NCBI GenBank assembly: GCA_958295775.1
Contig: CATQHC010000002.1
Span: 717,663 to 781,662 of the forward strand
Direction of reading: 5' to 3'
Origin: Chloroflexota bacterium
Lineage (GTDB): Bacteria > Chloroflexota > UBA11872 > VXOZ01
DNA: 64,000 nt
Shown: one piece after another, positions 1-9,258 of the stretch
Layout of the letters: every line of letters begins with the position of its first letter
Numbering within the stretch: position 1 is the stretch's first letter
Position numbers and translations under genes: made by a program
The notes under the pieces: generated by a model
Told to the model about the DNA's origin: nothing
The model's input: only the letters and a program-made list of their open reading frames with translations
Databases searched by the model: none

Positions 1-1074
1 AATCTGCTCTTGAACGCCAAGCGGCCGGTGATATGGTCGGGAAGGGGTGTGCTTTTCTCGGATGCAACCGGTGAGCTGAAGGAGCTGGCGGAGCTTACCC
101 AGATTCCGGTGTTTTGCACCATGCCCGGCAAGTCATCCTTTGATGAGCGCCATCCCCTTGCTCTCGGCTCAGGCGGCGCGACCACTACCCTGCCTGCCCG
201 GCGCTGGCTCGATGAGTCTGACGTCCTCTTTGCCGTCGGTTCAAGTTTGACCAGATCACACTACGGTCAGCCAATCCCCGACGGCAAGACCATCATCCAT
301 AACGTTGAAGGCATTGAAGACATCAACAAGGACTATACGGCATCCGTTGGACTCCCGGGAGACGCCAAGCTCACCCTGCAGTTGATGATCGAGGAAGTGA
401 AGGGATCGCTGGGCGAGACCGGCCGGCAGGGTCAGAATGAAGTTTCCGAGCCTATAGCTAAGATCAAGCAGCAATGGCTAGGCGAGTGGCAGCCGCTCCT
501 GGAATCCGACGAAGTGCCCATCAACACCTATCGGGTAATCGGCGAGATGGAAAAGACCCTTGACCGGGAAAACAGCATCGTTACCCATGATGCCGGCGCG
601 CCCCGGGACTCGATTTTGCCCTTTTACACCGCAACGGTACCCCACAGTTACATAGGCTGGGGCAAGACGACCCACCTTGGCTTTGGCATCCCGTTGATGA
701 TTGGCGCCAAACTCGCACAGCCCGACAAGTTCTGCATTAACCTCATGGGAGACGGTGCGTTCGGCATGTCGGGCCTCGACCTCGAGACCTCGGTACGGGC
801 GAATGCACCAATCACGACGGTTATCTTAAACAATGGCGGCATGGCCACCTATCCAGGGGGTTATCCAATATCGAGGGAACGGTTCGGTACCACTGAGGTA
901 ACCGGTGACTACGCCAAGATTGCCGAGGGACTCGGTGCAGTGGGCATTACCGTCACACACCCCTCTGAAATTGCACCTGCCCTCAAGCGGGCACGACAAC
1001 TGAACGCCGACGGCGCCACCGTGTTGCTGGACATCCATTCCAACATGGAAGGCCGCAGATCGCGCTTCGAGTAG
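1..1074 (+). CDS. Thiamine-diphosphate-dependent enzyme (acetolactate synthase-like), 5'-truncated by window edge
   Basis: The reading frame is open from base 1, so the N-terminal pyrimidine-binding domain lies outside the window. What remains is the central domain (start VIWSGRGV, GKSSF..HPLALG) and the C-terminal TPP-binding domain. That domain has the GDG..(N)N signature: MGDGAFGMSGLDLET, then VILNNGG about 30 residues later, which binds the Mg-diphosphate of ThDP. This layout is that of acetolactate synthase, benzoylformate decarboxylase and oxalyl-CoA decarboxylase relatives. Substrate cannot be read from this part. The next gene is convergent, so it gives no operon clue. Family call is sure; the exact reaction is open. 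Confidence 0.85.
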   Translation, partial: NLLLNAKRPVIWSGRGVLFSDATGELKELAELTQIPVFCTMPGKSSFDERHPLALGSGGATTTLPARRWLDESDVLFAVGSSLTRSHYGQPIPDGKTIIHNVEGIEDINKDYTASVGLPGDAKLTLQLMIEEVKGSLGETGRQGQNEVSEPIAKIKQQWLGEWQPLLESDEVPINTYRVIGEMEKTLDRENSIVTHDAGAPRDSILPFYTATVPHSYIGWGKTTHLGFGIPLMIGAKLAQPDKFCINLMGDGAFGMSGLDLETSVRANAPITTVILNNGGMATYPGGYPISRERFGTTEVTGDYAKIAEGLGAVGITVTHPSEIAPALKRARQLNADGATVLLDIHSNMEGRRSRFE

Positions 1075-1124
1075 AACTCATCTGAATCATACAAAGCTCT
1101 GCGCAGATCCCCCAACGCTGCCCC

Positions 1125-3173
1125 TCAGAGCAACTCCCTGGCAAATGACTCGACCCAACGGCGCTGATGATGCGGCAGCCCATTGACGCGGATGTCCAGC
1201 TCAATTGATACGTGAATGGCGTCCTGCGTGCTGCGGACGTTCGCGGACGTGTCTACATTGGTCACGCCGTCGGCGCGGGTGATGGTCCTGAAGTGTTGGC
1301 CGATGGCAGTAGTGTCCGCGGGATCGCGGTTGTTAGCCCATACCTCCAGTGTGGACTCCAGCTTGATTGTCATATCGGCGCTGGCCCTGCTCTCGTTCAC
1401 GAGATGTAGTTTGAGACCGGCGCGGTCTCTCAGCATGTCGTGCATAGTCTCCCAAGGCACCACCTGGGGCGACGCTTCCGGGTACTTGCGCGGCGCGTCG
1501 GCTGGCTCGTAGTCCAACTCATCCGGCGGCAGTTCTCCGGCGGGGGCGGACCGAGTGGGAACCACCGGCAGTTCCAAGTATGACTCGTGTTCCTCGTCGC
1601 GATACACGCGGTTGGTGCCGGGGTACGGGGTCGGCCACAGATTGGGAAAGTCCGCGCTGCTGATGGAAAGCCGGATTCTGTGCCCGCGCTCGAAGCGCCA
1701 GGCCGTGGCGTCCAAGTCCACATGGAGTTCGTAGACCTCTCCAGGCTGCATGGGCTCCGGGTCTGTAAGCGAGTTGCGGCGCGTCCCATTTAAGACGCCA
1801 ATCGTGACCTGCGCGCTGGCGCCGTCCGGCGCGACATCTGAAAGCCGGGCGACGAATGCCATGACGGGCGCGGTGGAACTAACCTGAATCACGGCCTTGC
1901 CCATGCCGATGAATTCCAGCGGTCTGCTCAGTGGTGGCGAGGTGTAGTTCGCCGCGTACATCTCGTCTACGCGCTGGTCGCCGGGCAGGCCGAAGGGCAC
2001 GCCCGCACTCCAGAGCCCGCCCGCTATTCCCACCGTGGGCCTGTACTCATATTCTTCGTAACCGTCGTGAGCTATGTCCGGGTTGTCCGGCGCAAGGTCG
2101 CTGCCGAGGGCAAGCCGGTGCGCGCGGCTGCCGGGAATGGGGAATGTAGACTCCGTGCGCCAGTAACCGGAAGTGCGGGTGCGGTAGGGGTCAGGTACAT
2201 CGAACGATTGGACGTACACGTTGATGTCAGGCTCGTCCATGATGCCGTTGTCTACTCCCTTGAGCCAGTAGTCGCACCACCGCACGGTGAGATGCTCGCG
2301 GGCCAGGGACGGGCCGGGCGTTTCGCAGTCCGGGCCGGAGTGATTCCACGGGCCGATGAGCACCTTGCTCGGCGCCGTCATGTGCTGTGACGTTCTGAGC
2401 GGCGCATTGCAGTAGCCGTCGCGCCAGCCGCCAATCAGCAATGCCGAGGCCTTGATTTCGTGAGAGCGGCCCCGAATACTGCCACGGCGCCAGTACTCTC
2501 CGTCCGACTGATTGGCGAGCCAAGTGAGCAAATAAGGGTTATTTTGCTCCAGGCGCTCCTCCCAAAGGTCGGCCCAACGCCGGCCGCTATATTCGGGGTA
2601 TGGGGGCATGGCGTTCATGCCTACCATAGAGCAACCGTATGAGCCAATGTCGTAGTAGCAGCGCCAGGCCCCGCCGCGGAAATGACAGTCGTCCGTGTAC
2701 CTATCGTCGGTAAAGTTCCAGGGAATGATGGTCACCAGATGAGGGGGCGCCAAAGCCGCGACCTGCACGCTGGTAAAGCCTCCGTATGAGCCGCCGGTCA
2801 TAGCGACTTTGCCGTTGCACCAGTCCTGCGCGGCAATCCACTCTACTGCGTCATAGCCGTCGCGCTGTTCTACGGGGCGGTACTCATCGTCATTCGCGCC
2901 TTCACTGGAGCCGGTGCCGCGGCAGTCAACGCGCGCGCCGACGTAGCCGTGCTGCGCCCAGTGGTGCTGCATCCCCGTCAGTGGCTTCTGGTCGTCTTTC
3001 CGGTAGGGAATGTACGTGAGGATCACGGGCCACGGGCCTTCACCTGCCGGGACGTGAATATCCAGCGCCAGCTTCGTGCCGTCACGGGTTGGCGCCATGA
3101 TGTTCTTAACAAATCTGATGCCTTCCAGGCTAGTTGCCAACGGCGGTACGCCTGAAAAGGACTTCTCAGCCAT
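1125..3173 (-). CDS. CocE/NonD family (S15-like) serine hydrolase
   Basis: 682 residues, the usual size for the CocE/NonD alpha-beta hydrolases (cocaine esterase, X-Pro dipeptidyl-peptidase relatives). The N-terminal hydrolase domain opens with FVKNIMAPTRDGTKLALDIHVP. It carries the DCRGTGSSEG oxyanion segment and the nucleophile elbow GGSYGG with Ser129. The C-terminal half (from about residue 430) is the jelly-roll domain typical of the family, including FERGHRIRLSISSADFPNLWP. Such enzymes cleave esters or amides; substrate is unknown here. No signal peptide is seen, so it is probably cytosolic. It converges with the ThDP enzyme upstream in coordinates, with about 50 bp between the two stops. 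Confidence 0.9.
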   Translation of the reverse strand: MAEKSFSGVPPLATSLEGIRFVKNIMAPTRDGTKLALDIHVPAGEGPWPVILTYIPYRKDDQKPLTGMQHHWAQHGYVGARVDCRGTGSSEGANDDEYRPVEQRDGYDAVEWIAAQDWCNGKVAMTGGSYGGFTSVQVAALAPPHLVTIIPWNFTDDRYTDDCHFRGGAWRCYYDIGSYGCSMVGMNAMPPYPEYSGRRWADLWEERLEQNNPYLLTWLANQSDGEYWRRGSIRGRSHEIKASALLIGGWRDGYCNAPLRTSQHMTAPSKVLIGPWNHSGPDCETPGPSLAREHLTVRWCDYWLKGVDNGIMDEPDINVYVQSFDVPDPYRTRTSGYWRTESTFPIPGSRAHRLALGSDLAPDNPDIAHDGYEEYEYRPTVGIAGGLWSAGVPFGLPGDQRVDEMYAANYTSPPLSRPLEFIGMGKAVIQVSSTAPVMAFVARLSDVAPDGASAQVTIGVLNGTRRNSLTDPEPMQPGEVYELHVDLDATAWRFERGHRIRLSISSADFPNLWPTPYPGTNRVYRDEEHESYLELPVVPTRSAPAGELPPDELDYEPADAPRKYPEASPQVVPWETMHDMLRDRAGLKLHLVNESRASADMTIKLESTLEVWANNRDPADTTAIGQHFRTITRADGVTNVDTSANVRSTQDAIHVSIELDIRVNGLPHHQRRWVESFARELL

Positions 3174-3708
3174 GAGCGTTTCTCCAGTCTCAGTCAGGGC
3201 CAGAACTATAGGCTCGAGGCCTGTCTAACGTGACCGGGAATACGAGGCTTTCGCGCTAACTGGATATCCAACTTCCGCTACGCCAGTTCCAATTGTAGGC
3301 CGTTCGTCTACATCTAATTCTCCGGCCTGGTTCGTGCAGCAGTTCGGGTGCTCAGTCCACAACCACTATTCTCCAACATATTTATACACTAATGCTCATT
3401 TGGCGCTGCTGTCTTGAAAAGCGCACCACTGGCACATCGTGGTGAAGTGGGGCTAAAATGGGGCAACGGGCATGGCGTAGGATCGGCGCCAACCTAACAA
3501 GGGACCTCGGTTTAGGGACGGCCGGTCTCCAGGGGGCCAGACACCCTACCCTAGACGCAAACTGGGAATTCAGCGAAGCAAAGTCCACAAACGATGGCAG
3601 GGCAACTGCGTAATTGGCCGCCGTGAGCCCTGCTCTATCCGACTCTCGCGGTCCCGCCACAACTGCTACCGCTCCGTTGCAAACGGTGAAGCAAAGAAGG
3701 TTCAGCCG
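3174..3708. other. Intergenic stretch, no gene recognised
   Basis: About 530 bp between a minus-strand hydrolase and a decayed plus-strand gene, so it should hold promoters for both directions. Short open frames here (for example 3382-3660 minus) show no recognisable domain or good ribosome binding site. I see no tRNA, riboswitch or clear terminator. Confidence 0.5.
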
Positions 3709-3990
3709 TTGCAGTTTCTTGGCTCACATGCGCGCGTTCTCGGCAGGAGCTTGCTGCTGACCGTTTGCTTTGGCCTGGTTGCGTTTGCCTTTCACAACAG
3801 CTCCGTCGTCTATGGTCAACAAGAAGCAACACCCACGCCACTTCCAGTGGTACGCCTGTCGAGCCCAGGGAATGGATCATCGGTGCGGCAAGCAAGGAGA
3901 GACGATATCGATCACTGTGAGTATCAGCCCATCTCTAGCTAGCAATTCCGAACAAGGCGGAGTGATAGTGGATGACTCGGCGGACAAGGA
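3709..3990 (+). pseudogene. Remnant of a secreted protein (signal peptide plus Pro/Thr linker), frameshifted and truncated
   Basis: The start encodes a plausible signal peptide (SLLLTVCFGLVAFAF) followed by a linker QQEATPTPLPVVRLSSPGNGSSVRQ, a style common for exported proteins here. The original frame then turns into unlikely sequence and stops. One frame over, the text continues sensibly as GETISITVSISPSLASNSEQGG and then VIVDDSADKDG, like the first strands of an Ig-like domain. This suggests a one-base frameshift near 3892-3900. After about 3990 the DNA belongs to the antisense of the truncated sensor gene, so the remainder of this gene is gone. It could also be a very short real secreted peptide. 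Confidence 0.4.
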
Positions 3991-4764
3991 TGGTCCCTCG
4001 TCGAAACTGCTCACCGCCTGCCCCAGTGACTCCGCGGATTCGATGCGGGCAACGGCGAGCAATCGTGCCACCGCGTTTTCAAGGACCGCGCTCGACGCGC
4101 CAAAACTTGCTGCCAAGTTCCTGACATTGGCTTGCAGAACCAGTTGTTGGCCGCGAACGAAGAATACGCCTTCACCCTCTCCCAGGTCCGCGACACTCCG
4201 ATCAATGCCGATCGAATAGAGGCGGACAAACTCATCCCACAGTCTCTGGAGTCCAACTTCACTCCCTGCATCCAGCGCCTGCCGCAATACCGCCAGCGCC
4301 GCCTCCGATTCACCAACGTCCGAGATGGTCGTGGCGAGGACCAATCGAAACTCGGCCGCGGTCTCGTTAACCCTCAAGAGTGCATTCTGGTTTAGGGCCA
4401 GATTGTCGATAACCTCGGCCACTTCATAGGCTGCATCGCTTACTTCCTGTGCATACGGCGAGAGCTCCGGTACGCCATGGACCTCATTCAGGACCGCGTC
4501 GAGCCGCTGTAGGGTACCGGCCACCGTGCCACCCGCCAGGCCTTGAAAACCGGTCTCAGGGGATATTGCCAACTCCAATCCCAGATTTCGCAAACGCCCC
4601 GCCTCGCGCGCGACCACCCACGACGCCTCCAGCGCCGGCACGGTCTCAGACCTGACCTGGAAATTCAGATCGCCGCTCTGCTCGAAGTAAAACACTGCTA
4701 CCGCGCCGGAGACTAGAGTCAGGATCACGGCAATGCCCAACGCCAAGTACAGCCGGGTAACCAA
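3877..4764 (-). pseudogene. Truncated sensor histidine kinase: TM plus TorS-like helical sensor domain only
   Basis: The 295-codon frame starts with a membrane segment (RLYLALGIAVILTLVSGAVAVFYF). A long helical region follows, rich in Leu/Ala/Glu heptads, with the look of the TorS-type four-helix-bundle periplasmic sensor. Features include EASWVVAREAGRLRNLGLELA and the repeated pattern LDAVLNEV..VAEVIDNLALNQNALL. A full sensor would continue with a second TM, HAMP and kinase domains. Here the frame instead runs through about 30 unrelated residues and stops, antisense to the neighbouring secreted-protein remnant. Both genes therefore end at the same junction near 3970-3990, as expected after a deletion or rearrangement. 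Probably non-functional. Confidence 0.5.
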
Positions 4765-5557
4765 TGCGTCGCCATTTTTCGAGGAGAAATCTCATCACAG
4801 CAACAACCACTGAATGTGCGACAATCCAGAAATCGCTTCCAAGAGGCCCTTTCGAGGGGTTCTTTCGGTACGTAGGATATCACAGCCAAGGCGCATTTGG
4901 GGTACTGATGGCTGTGCTAAAGGGGCGTCTGCCTTGTATTGCTTGTGACCGTGAGAACAGGTCGTCGGCATTGTCTCCCACCCTACTCATGCGCACCTGG
5001 AATTGAACTCTCTCTGGGATGGACTTTGACCGCAGCTACATATGTACCGCTTGCCGCAGAACCTTAAATGGAGACACACTCGATAGTCTTCTTGAAGTGT
5101 GACTTCGCCAAGCGTGGCGCACCCTGTCCGTGGGAGTTGTAACCTAGTACCGGAGAGGGATCAATTGTGGGAAGAAGAGGGGCCTGAGCTTTTGTTGCTC
5201 CCAAACCGCTAGTTGCACGATTTTGCGAAAGTTGCGCTCTGGGTTGGCGCTCAGGAAAACCAGGTGCGACGGCCCTCACAATCTAAAAGATGTGCCGAGA
5301 GAGCACTTGAGGGCTGATTTTGCGTCGTTGTCCCAGGTTGCGCCGCTCACGGCGCGCAGACTGTGCCTAGAGCACTGGCACAGCGGTTGCGCACGGCCCT
5401 GGAAATTTTCCTATCGTGAACCAAGAGTAGTGAAAGCCCGTAATGGCATGAGAGAAACCAGTGAATCTGCTAGTCAAGACTCCCGCTGGTACAATTGATG
5501 TAACATCGCTCTGGAGTCAAGACGTACTTCACGTGAACCGCAAAGGAGGGGCAATTG
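4765..5557. other. Long intergenic stretch without recognisable genes
   Basis: Nearly 800 bp. The open frames in it (for example 4764-5006 and 5223-5498) are short, have no domain signature and overlap on both strands. A clear Shine-Dalgarno (AAAGGAGGGG, about 5541-5550) at the right edge belongs to the next gene. Confidence 0.5.
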
Positions 5558-6196
5558 ATGGGGAGAGTTTCCGCAAACCGTCGGGGGATCGATTTTGCGG
5601 TCGCATCTGTATGCGTGGTCTTCGTCGCTCTTATGTTAAGTTTCTTCTGGTTCCTGGGAAGCGCGGGGCAGGTGTTTGCCTGTAAGTGTGCGCTGCCCGG
5701 CTCTCCAACTGAAGAGCTGGAGAAGTTCGAGGCAGTCTTCGCGGGCGACGTCTTCCTGGTCCAGCATTCTTATGACATTGATGCGAAGACTGTCACCCCT
5801 GAAGACCGCACCACGATTGGCATCAATGTCACTACCGTGTGGAAGGGCGCCGTCCATGAAGTTATGTACATCACCACCCCGCCAACCGGCGGCAGTTGCG
5901 GGTTCACGTTCGTGGAGGGCGAGGAGTACGTCGTCTATGCTTCCGACAGCCACTACGGCGACGACAGCTATACGGCGAGCATTTGCAGCAGAACCGCCCT
6001 ATTGAGCGCAGCGCAAGCCGACCTCGACGCGCTGGGAGCAGGTGAAGCGCCGGAAGCCGGTTCAAAGGGCCCTGCGCCACGAGACCTAGAGATCACGGCC
6101 AATGGCCTGTGGCTCGTCATCCTCGTGGCCGGCGTGGCAATGCTGACCTTGGGTGTGGTCGGGTTTGTGGCGTATGCAAGAGTGCGGCTCTCGTGA
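5558..6196 (+). CDS. Membrane-anchored NTR/TIMP-like domain protein, copy 1
   Basis: 212 residues starting at ATG 5558, eight bases after AAAGGAGGGG; the TTG three bases earlier is a worse start. The N-terminal signal segment (FVALMLSFFWFLGSAGQVFA) is followed directly by Cys in the mature start CKCALPGSPTEELEKFEAVFAGDV. This Cys-x-Cys opening is typical of netrin/TIMP-like (NTR) domains. Further conserved elements are VWKGAVHEVMYITTPPTGGSCGF, GEEYVVYA and a late SICSRT cysteine. A C-terminal TM helix (LVILVAGVAMLTLGVVGFVAYA) with a short basic tail anchors it, so the NTR domain should face outward. A near-identical paralog lies 840 bp downstream. Function in bacteria is unknown; a protease-inhibitor role is speculation. 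Confidence 0.8.
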   Translation: MGRVSANRRGIDFAVASVCVVFVALMLSFFWFLGSAGQVFACKCALPGSPTEELEKFEAVFAGDVFLVQHSYDIDAKTVTPEDRTTIGINVTTVWKGAVHEVMYITTPPTGGSCGFTFVEGEEYVVYASDSHYGDDSYTASICSRTALLSAAQADLDALGAGEAPEAGSKGPAPRDLEITANGLWLVILVAGVAMLTLGVVGFVAYARVRLS

Positions 6197-6351
6197 GCGG
6201 CAGATTGCGCTTATTCCTGCTCTCCGCACTCGCCCACTTGATGTGATTCGCGAGGAAAGCGAAGGTGTACGCATGAGCCCATTCGCGGGGTACGTCTCGG
6301 CGTCGCCGCAAGCGTGAACATCCTCGCTTGGCTAACGTGCTGTGCGAAACT

Positions 6352-6798
6352 CTAGGACTCGCTCCGACGCAGAGAAACGTAGGTGACAGCCGTCGACGTA
6401 ATCAGACTCAGCAGCCCGCCGATGAGAATATCTATCGGTACCAGAATCGAAGGCCAAGTGGACAAATTCAGAAAGATCGGCACGATGTAGGTGGCGTACG
6501 CCGCACAGCCGAGCACAAAACTGTTCTGCATCGCCTTTCGCAGGCTTCTCTCCTTCACGGCCGGCTCGATCGCCAGGTAACTATTGGCGAATGCGATCAG
6601 CAAGAGAAACACAAGCAAGGAAATGAACTCAGCGCCGCCCCACGTATCCGGCTGCTTGCCAAAACTGTCGAAGAGCGCAGTATTGCCGCTCTCCGCATAG
6701 AATCTATCATACATGCTCGTCGCGATGGGCGAGAGATTCCACCCCACGTCGATTACTGTGTATACCAAGAATGCCGCTATGAATCTGACGAAATGCAT
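6352..6798 (-). CDS. Small polytopic membrane protein (DUF2177-like)
   Basis: 148 residues from ATG 6798, preceded by an AAAGAGGT ribosome site; a GTG two codons earlier is possible. Four hydrophobic segments are visible: RFIAAFLVYTVIDVGWN; FISLLVFLLLIAFANSYLAI; FVLGCAAYATYIVPIFLNL; and ILVPIDILIGGLLSLITSTAV. The first helix carries the D-x-x-W motif seen in DUF2177 family inner-membrane proteins. It sits, in opposite orientation, between the two NTR-domain paralogs. No enzymatic residues are evident and the role is unknown. Confidence 0.6.
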   Translation of the reverse strand: MHFVRFIAAFLVYTVIDVGWNLSPIATSMYDRFYAESGNTALFDSFGKQPDTWGGAEFISLLVFLLLIAFANSYLAIEPAVKERSLRKAMQNSFVLGCAAYATYIVPIFLNLSTWPSILVPIDILIGGLLSLITSTAVTYVSLRRSES

Positions 6799-7034
6799 AT
6801 ACACCTCTTTTCCTGTCTCTGTTCAGCCACAATCCCCAAGTGTGTATACCATAATTGACGCTTAACCTACAAGTTCGATGACCTTGGCGCGGGCGCGAAA
6901 TACCTGAAATCACTAGGCACATGATGAGCGGCCGGCACACTTACGATTCACGTGTCTATGTAATATATTGAGCATTAGCAACGTATCCGATCGGCGCCGC
7001 ACCGCAGATTATTGGGAGAGTTCAGGAGGAATTA

Positions 7035-7673
7035 GTGCTGACTTCAATTGCCGGGCATGAGCGACTTAGCTTCAGATTTGCGCCCATTTATGTAGTGTTA
7101 TTGGCCTTTATGCTCAGTTTCGCTTGGTTTTTCGTTTTCACAGAGCAAGTGTACGCCTGCAGTTGTGCGGTACCCGGTCCGCCTATGGAAGAGTTGGCGA
7201 AGTTTGACGCGGTTTTCGTGGGCGAAGTCATCTTGGTGCAGCACTCCTACGACCCTGAAGGAAAGACTGTCACCCGGGAGGACCGCTCTACGATTGGCTT
7301 TGCGGTCAGCACGGTTTGGAAAGGCGCTGTCCACGAAGTCATGTACATCACGACGCCCCCGACCGGCGGCAGCTGCGGGTATACGTTTGTTGAAGGCGAG
7401 GAATACATCGTCTACGCATCAGACAGCCATTACGATGACGACAGCTATACGGCGAGCATTTGCAGCCGTACTGCACTCCTTAGCGAAGCGCAAACGGACA
7501 TCGACGCGCTGGGAGAGGGCAGTGCCCCCAATGCGGGGACAAAAGGGGCAGCGCCAGAGGACCCACAGAGCTCTGCAAACGCAGGGTGGATTCTGGCTTT
7601 GGTTATTGCCGTAGCATTCCTCCTGTTGGGAGTGGGCGGACTCGCGGCGTATGCCAAAACCAGTCGTCGCTAG
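7035..7673 (+). CDS. Membrane-anchored NTR/TIMP-like domain protein, copy 2
   Basis: 212 residues, the same length as the copy at 5558-6196 and collinear with it. It starts at GTG 7035, placed five bases after AGGAGGA. It has a signal segment (VVLLAFMLSFAWFFVFTEQVYA), the mature start CSCAVPGPPMEELAKFDAVFVGEV, VWKGAVHEVMYITTPPTGGSCGY, DSYTASICSRTALL, and a final TM helix (ILALVIAVAFLLLGVGGLAAYA). The mid-domain is almost unchanged between copies. Signal peptide, linker (EGSAPNAGTKGAAPED) and TM helix have diverged, as expected for a duplicate under selection on the NTR core. Each copy has its own ribosome site and spacer. Confidence 0.8.
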   Translation: MLTSIAGHERLSFRFAPIYVVLLAFMLSFAWFFVFTEQVYACSCAVPGPPMEELAKFDAVFVGEVILVQHSYDPEGKTVTREDRSTIGFAVSTVWKGAVHEVMYITTPPTGGSCGYTFVEGEEYIVYASDSHYDDDSYTASICSRTALLSEAQTDIDALGEGSAPNAGTKGAAPEDPQSSANAGWILALVIAVAFLLLGVGGLAAYAKTSRR

Positions 7674-7733
7674 ATTACGGGACAGGAACTTGGCATCAAT
7701 CGTTGGCGCCAATTGTAGTCTTGGAGAAATGAC

Positions 7734-8837
7734 ATGAGAATTCGCTCGCATGACCCGGAGTGGGAAGGCCCGCGTGCAGACCTGGAAGTGGCCGCGTCGG
7801 CACCCAAAGGCAATTACCGTGCTGCCGTCGTGGGTTGCGGCCGCATGGGCAGCACCATCGACGACGAGCACGTCGGCAAGCCCCATTACCCCTGGCCGTG
7901 GGCCCATGCTCCCGCAATTCAGGAAGCGCGCAACGTCGAACTCGTCGCCGGAGTCGACTTCGATCAGAGACGGCTGGCCTACTTTGGTGAGCGCTGGGGC
8001 GTGAAAGCCCTCTACACCGACTTGCGGGAGATGGTAGCCAAAGAGAAACCCGACATTGTCTGCGTTACTACAGGGCCTGTGGAACGCGCAGAAGCGGTCG
8101 TGGGTTTGGCAGAGGCCGGTGTCAAGGCCATCTATGCCACCAAGCCCATGTGTCGCACGCCCGCAGAGGCCGACGAAATGATCGAGGTTTGCCGCCGCAC
8201 CGGAACTATCCTCGCCATCGCCGCCCACCTCAATTGGTACGCCCCGTACACCAACGCCAAGGCCCTCATCGACAGTGGCGAGCTTGGGCAGCTACGCTCC
8301 ATGGTGTGCCAGAGTCCACTCCCGCTTTCCAACATCCACAGCCACACCCTCTGCCTCTTTAGTCTATTCGTCGGAGCTCCCGCAAAGTGGGTGCAAGGTC
8401 ACATGGACGATCCGGAAGCAGCCAAGACCAATGAAGACCAAAGCGGCTCCGGCATGATTGGCTACGAAAACGGCGTCCTGGGCTTCCTGAATTCCCACGT
8501 GCCCTGGCGGACTTGGACCATGGAATTCAACTGCGAGCGCGGCCGCGTCTTCACCCGCAACCACCACGCCTGGTTCGAGCTTTGGGGGCGCGGCGAACAA
8601 GAACTGGATGGTGAATTCCAGCGGCAGTTCCCATTCCCGTGGCGGCCCCGCAGTTCCATGACTGACGCCATCGAGGGCGTCGCCCGTTCCATCGAGGCCG
8701 GTGTGGAAGAATCGTGTCCCGGTGAGTTCGGACGCGAGGCCCTGGAGATAGGCATCGCTATCCGAGAGTCCTTCCACAGCGGCGCCCGCATGAATCTGCC
8801 CCTGCAAGACCGCAACCTCCGCCTCGGCGGCTACTAG
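7734..8837 (+). CDS. Gfo/Idh/MocA family oxidoreductase
   Basis: 367 residues. After a 25-residue leader, a Rossmann fold begins at YRAAVVGCGRMGSTID (GxGxxG NAD(P) site). The usual EKP catalytic-lysine motif appears as YATKPMCRTPAEADEM: the Lys-Pro is kept but Glu is replaced by Thr. The C-terminal substrate domain includes HLNWYAPYTNAKALIDSGELGQL and SNIHSHTLCLFSLFVGAP, where the His-containing helix normally faces the substrate. Family members oxidise sugars, inositols and related polyols; the substrate is not readable. A long spacer follows, so it is probably monocistronic. Confidence 0.85.
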   Translation: MRIRSHDPEWEGPRADLEVAASAPKGNYRAAVVGCGRMGSTIDDEHVGKPHYPWPWAHAPAIQEARNVELVAGVDFDQRRLAYFGERWGVKALYTDLREMVAKEKPDIVCVTTGPVERAEAVVGLAEAGVKAIYATKPMCRTPAEADEMIEVCRRTGTILAIAAHLNWYAPYTNAKALIDSGELGQLRSMVCQSPLPLSNIHSHTLCLFSLFVGAPAKWVQGHMDDPEAAKTNEDQSGSGMIGYENGVLGFLNSHVPWRTWTMEFNCERGRVFTRNHHAWFELWGRGEQELDGEFQRQFPFPWRPRSSMTDAIEGVARSIEAGVEESCPGEFGREALEIGIAIRESFHSGARMNLPLQDRNLRLGGY

Positions 8838-9258
8838 ACGACAATTCGCTACCGGAGTGCAGCGCGTGGCCTCCAACGCTATGCTACAATTTAACGAGGG
8901 TTGATTGGCACTCAGGACAGACCCTTCCAATCAAACTGGCCGATAGCAAGCGCAAGCCCGATTAGATTGGGCATGGTTCCTGGCAATTGGTTGAGTTTCA
9001 TTCAATTGCCCCACCCCGCATTCAGTCGCGGCTCAGAAGATTCAAGGCGAATATTCAATCGTTTCGGCCTTTCCTCTAAGACACAGAACGAATCGTTGTC
9101 TGCCATCCAAATGCGAGTGGACGGTTCATCGTTCTCGCGGGAGTGGCACAAGGCTATCGAACACGTGGATTTGCACGATCTTGTTGGGATAATTGAGATT
9201 GGGAGCGCCACCTCAGTTCAAGTGTGGCGCCGGCAAGCACTTATTTAAGGAGACACTG
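8838..9258. other. Intergenic stretch, no gene recognised
   Basis: About 420 bp upstream of the M16 protease. A 115-codon frame (8901-9248) has no domain, no good ribosome site and biased composition unlike its neighbours. The right end carries the TAAGGAGA ribosome site (about 9246-9253) of the next gene. Confidence 0.5.

Noticed and set aside
8901-9248. 115-codon plus-strand frame before the M16 protease
   Set aside because: No domain and no ribosome site; overlaps the likely promoter region of the protease.
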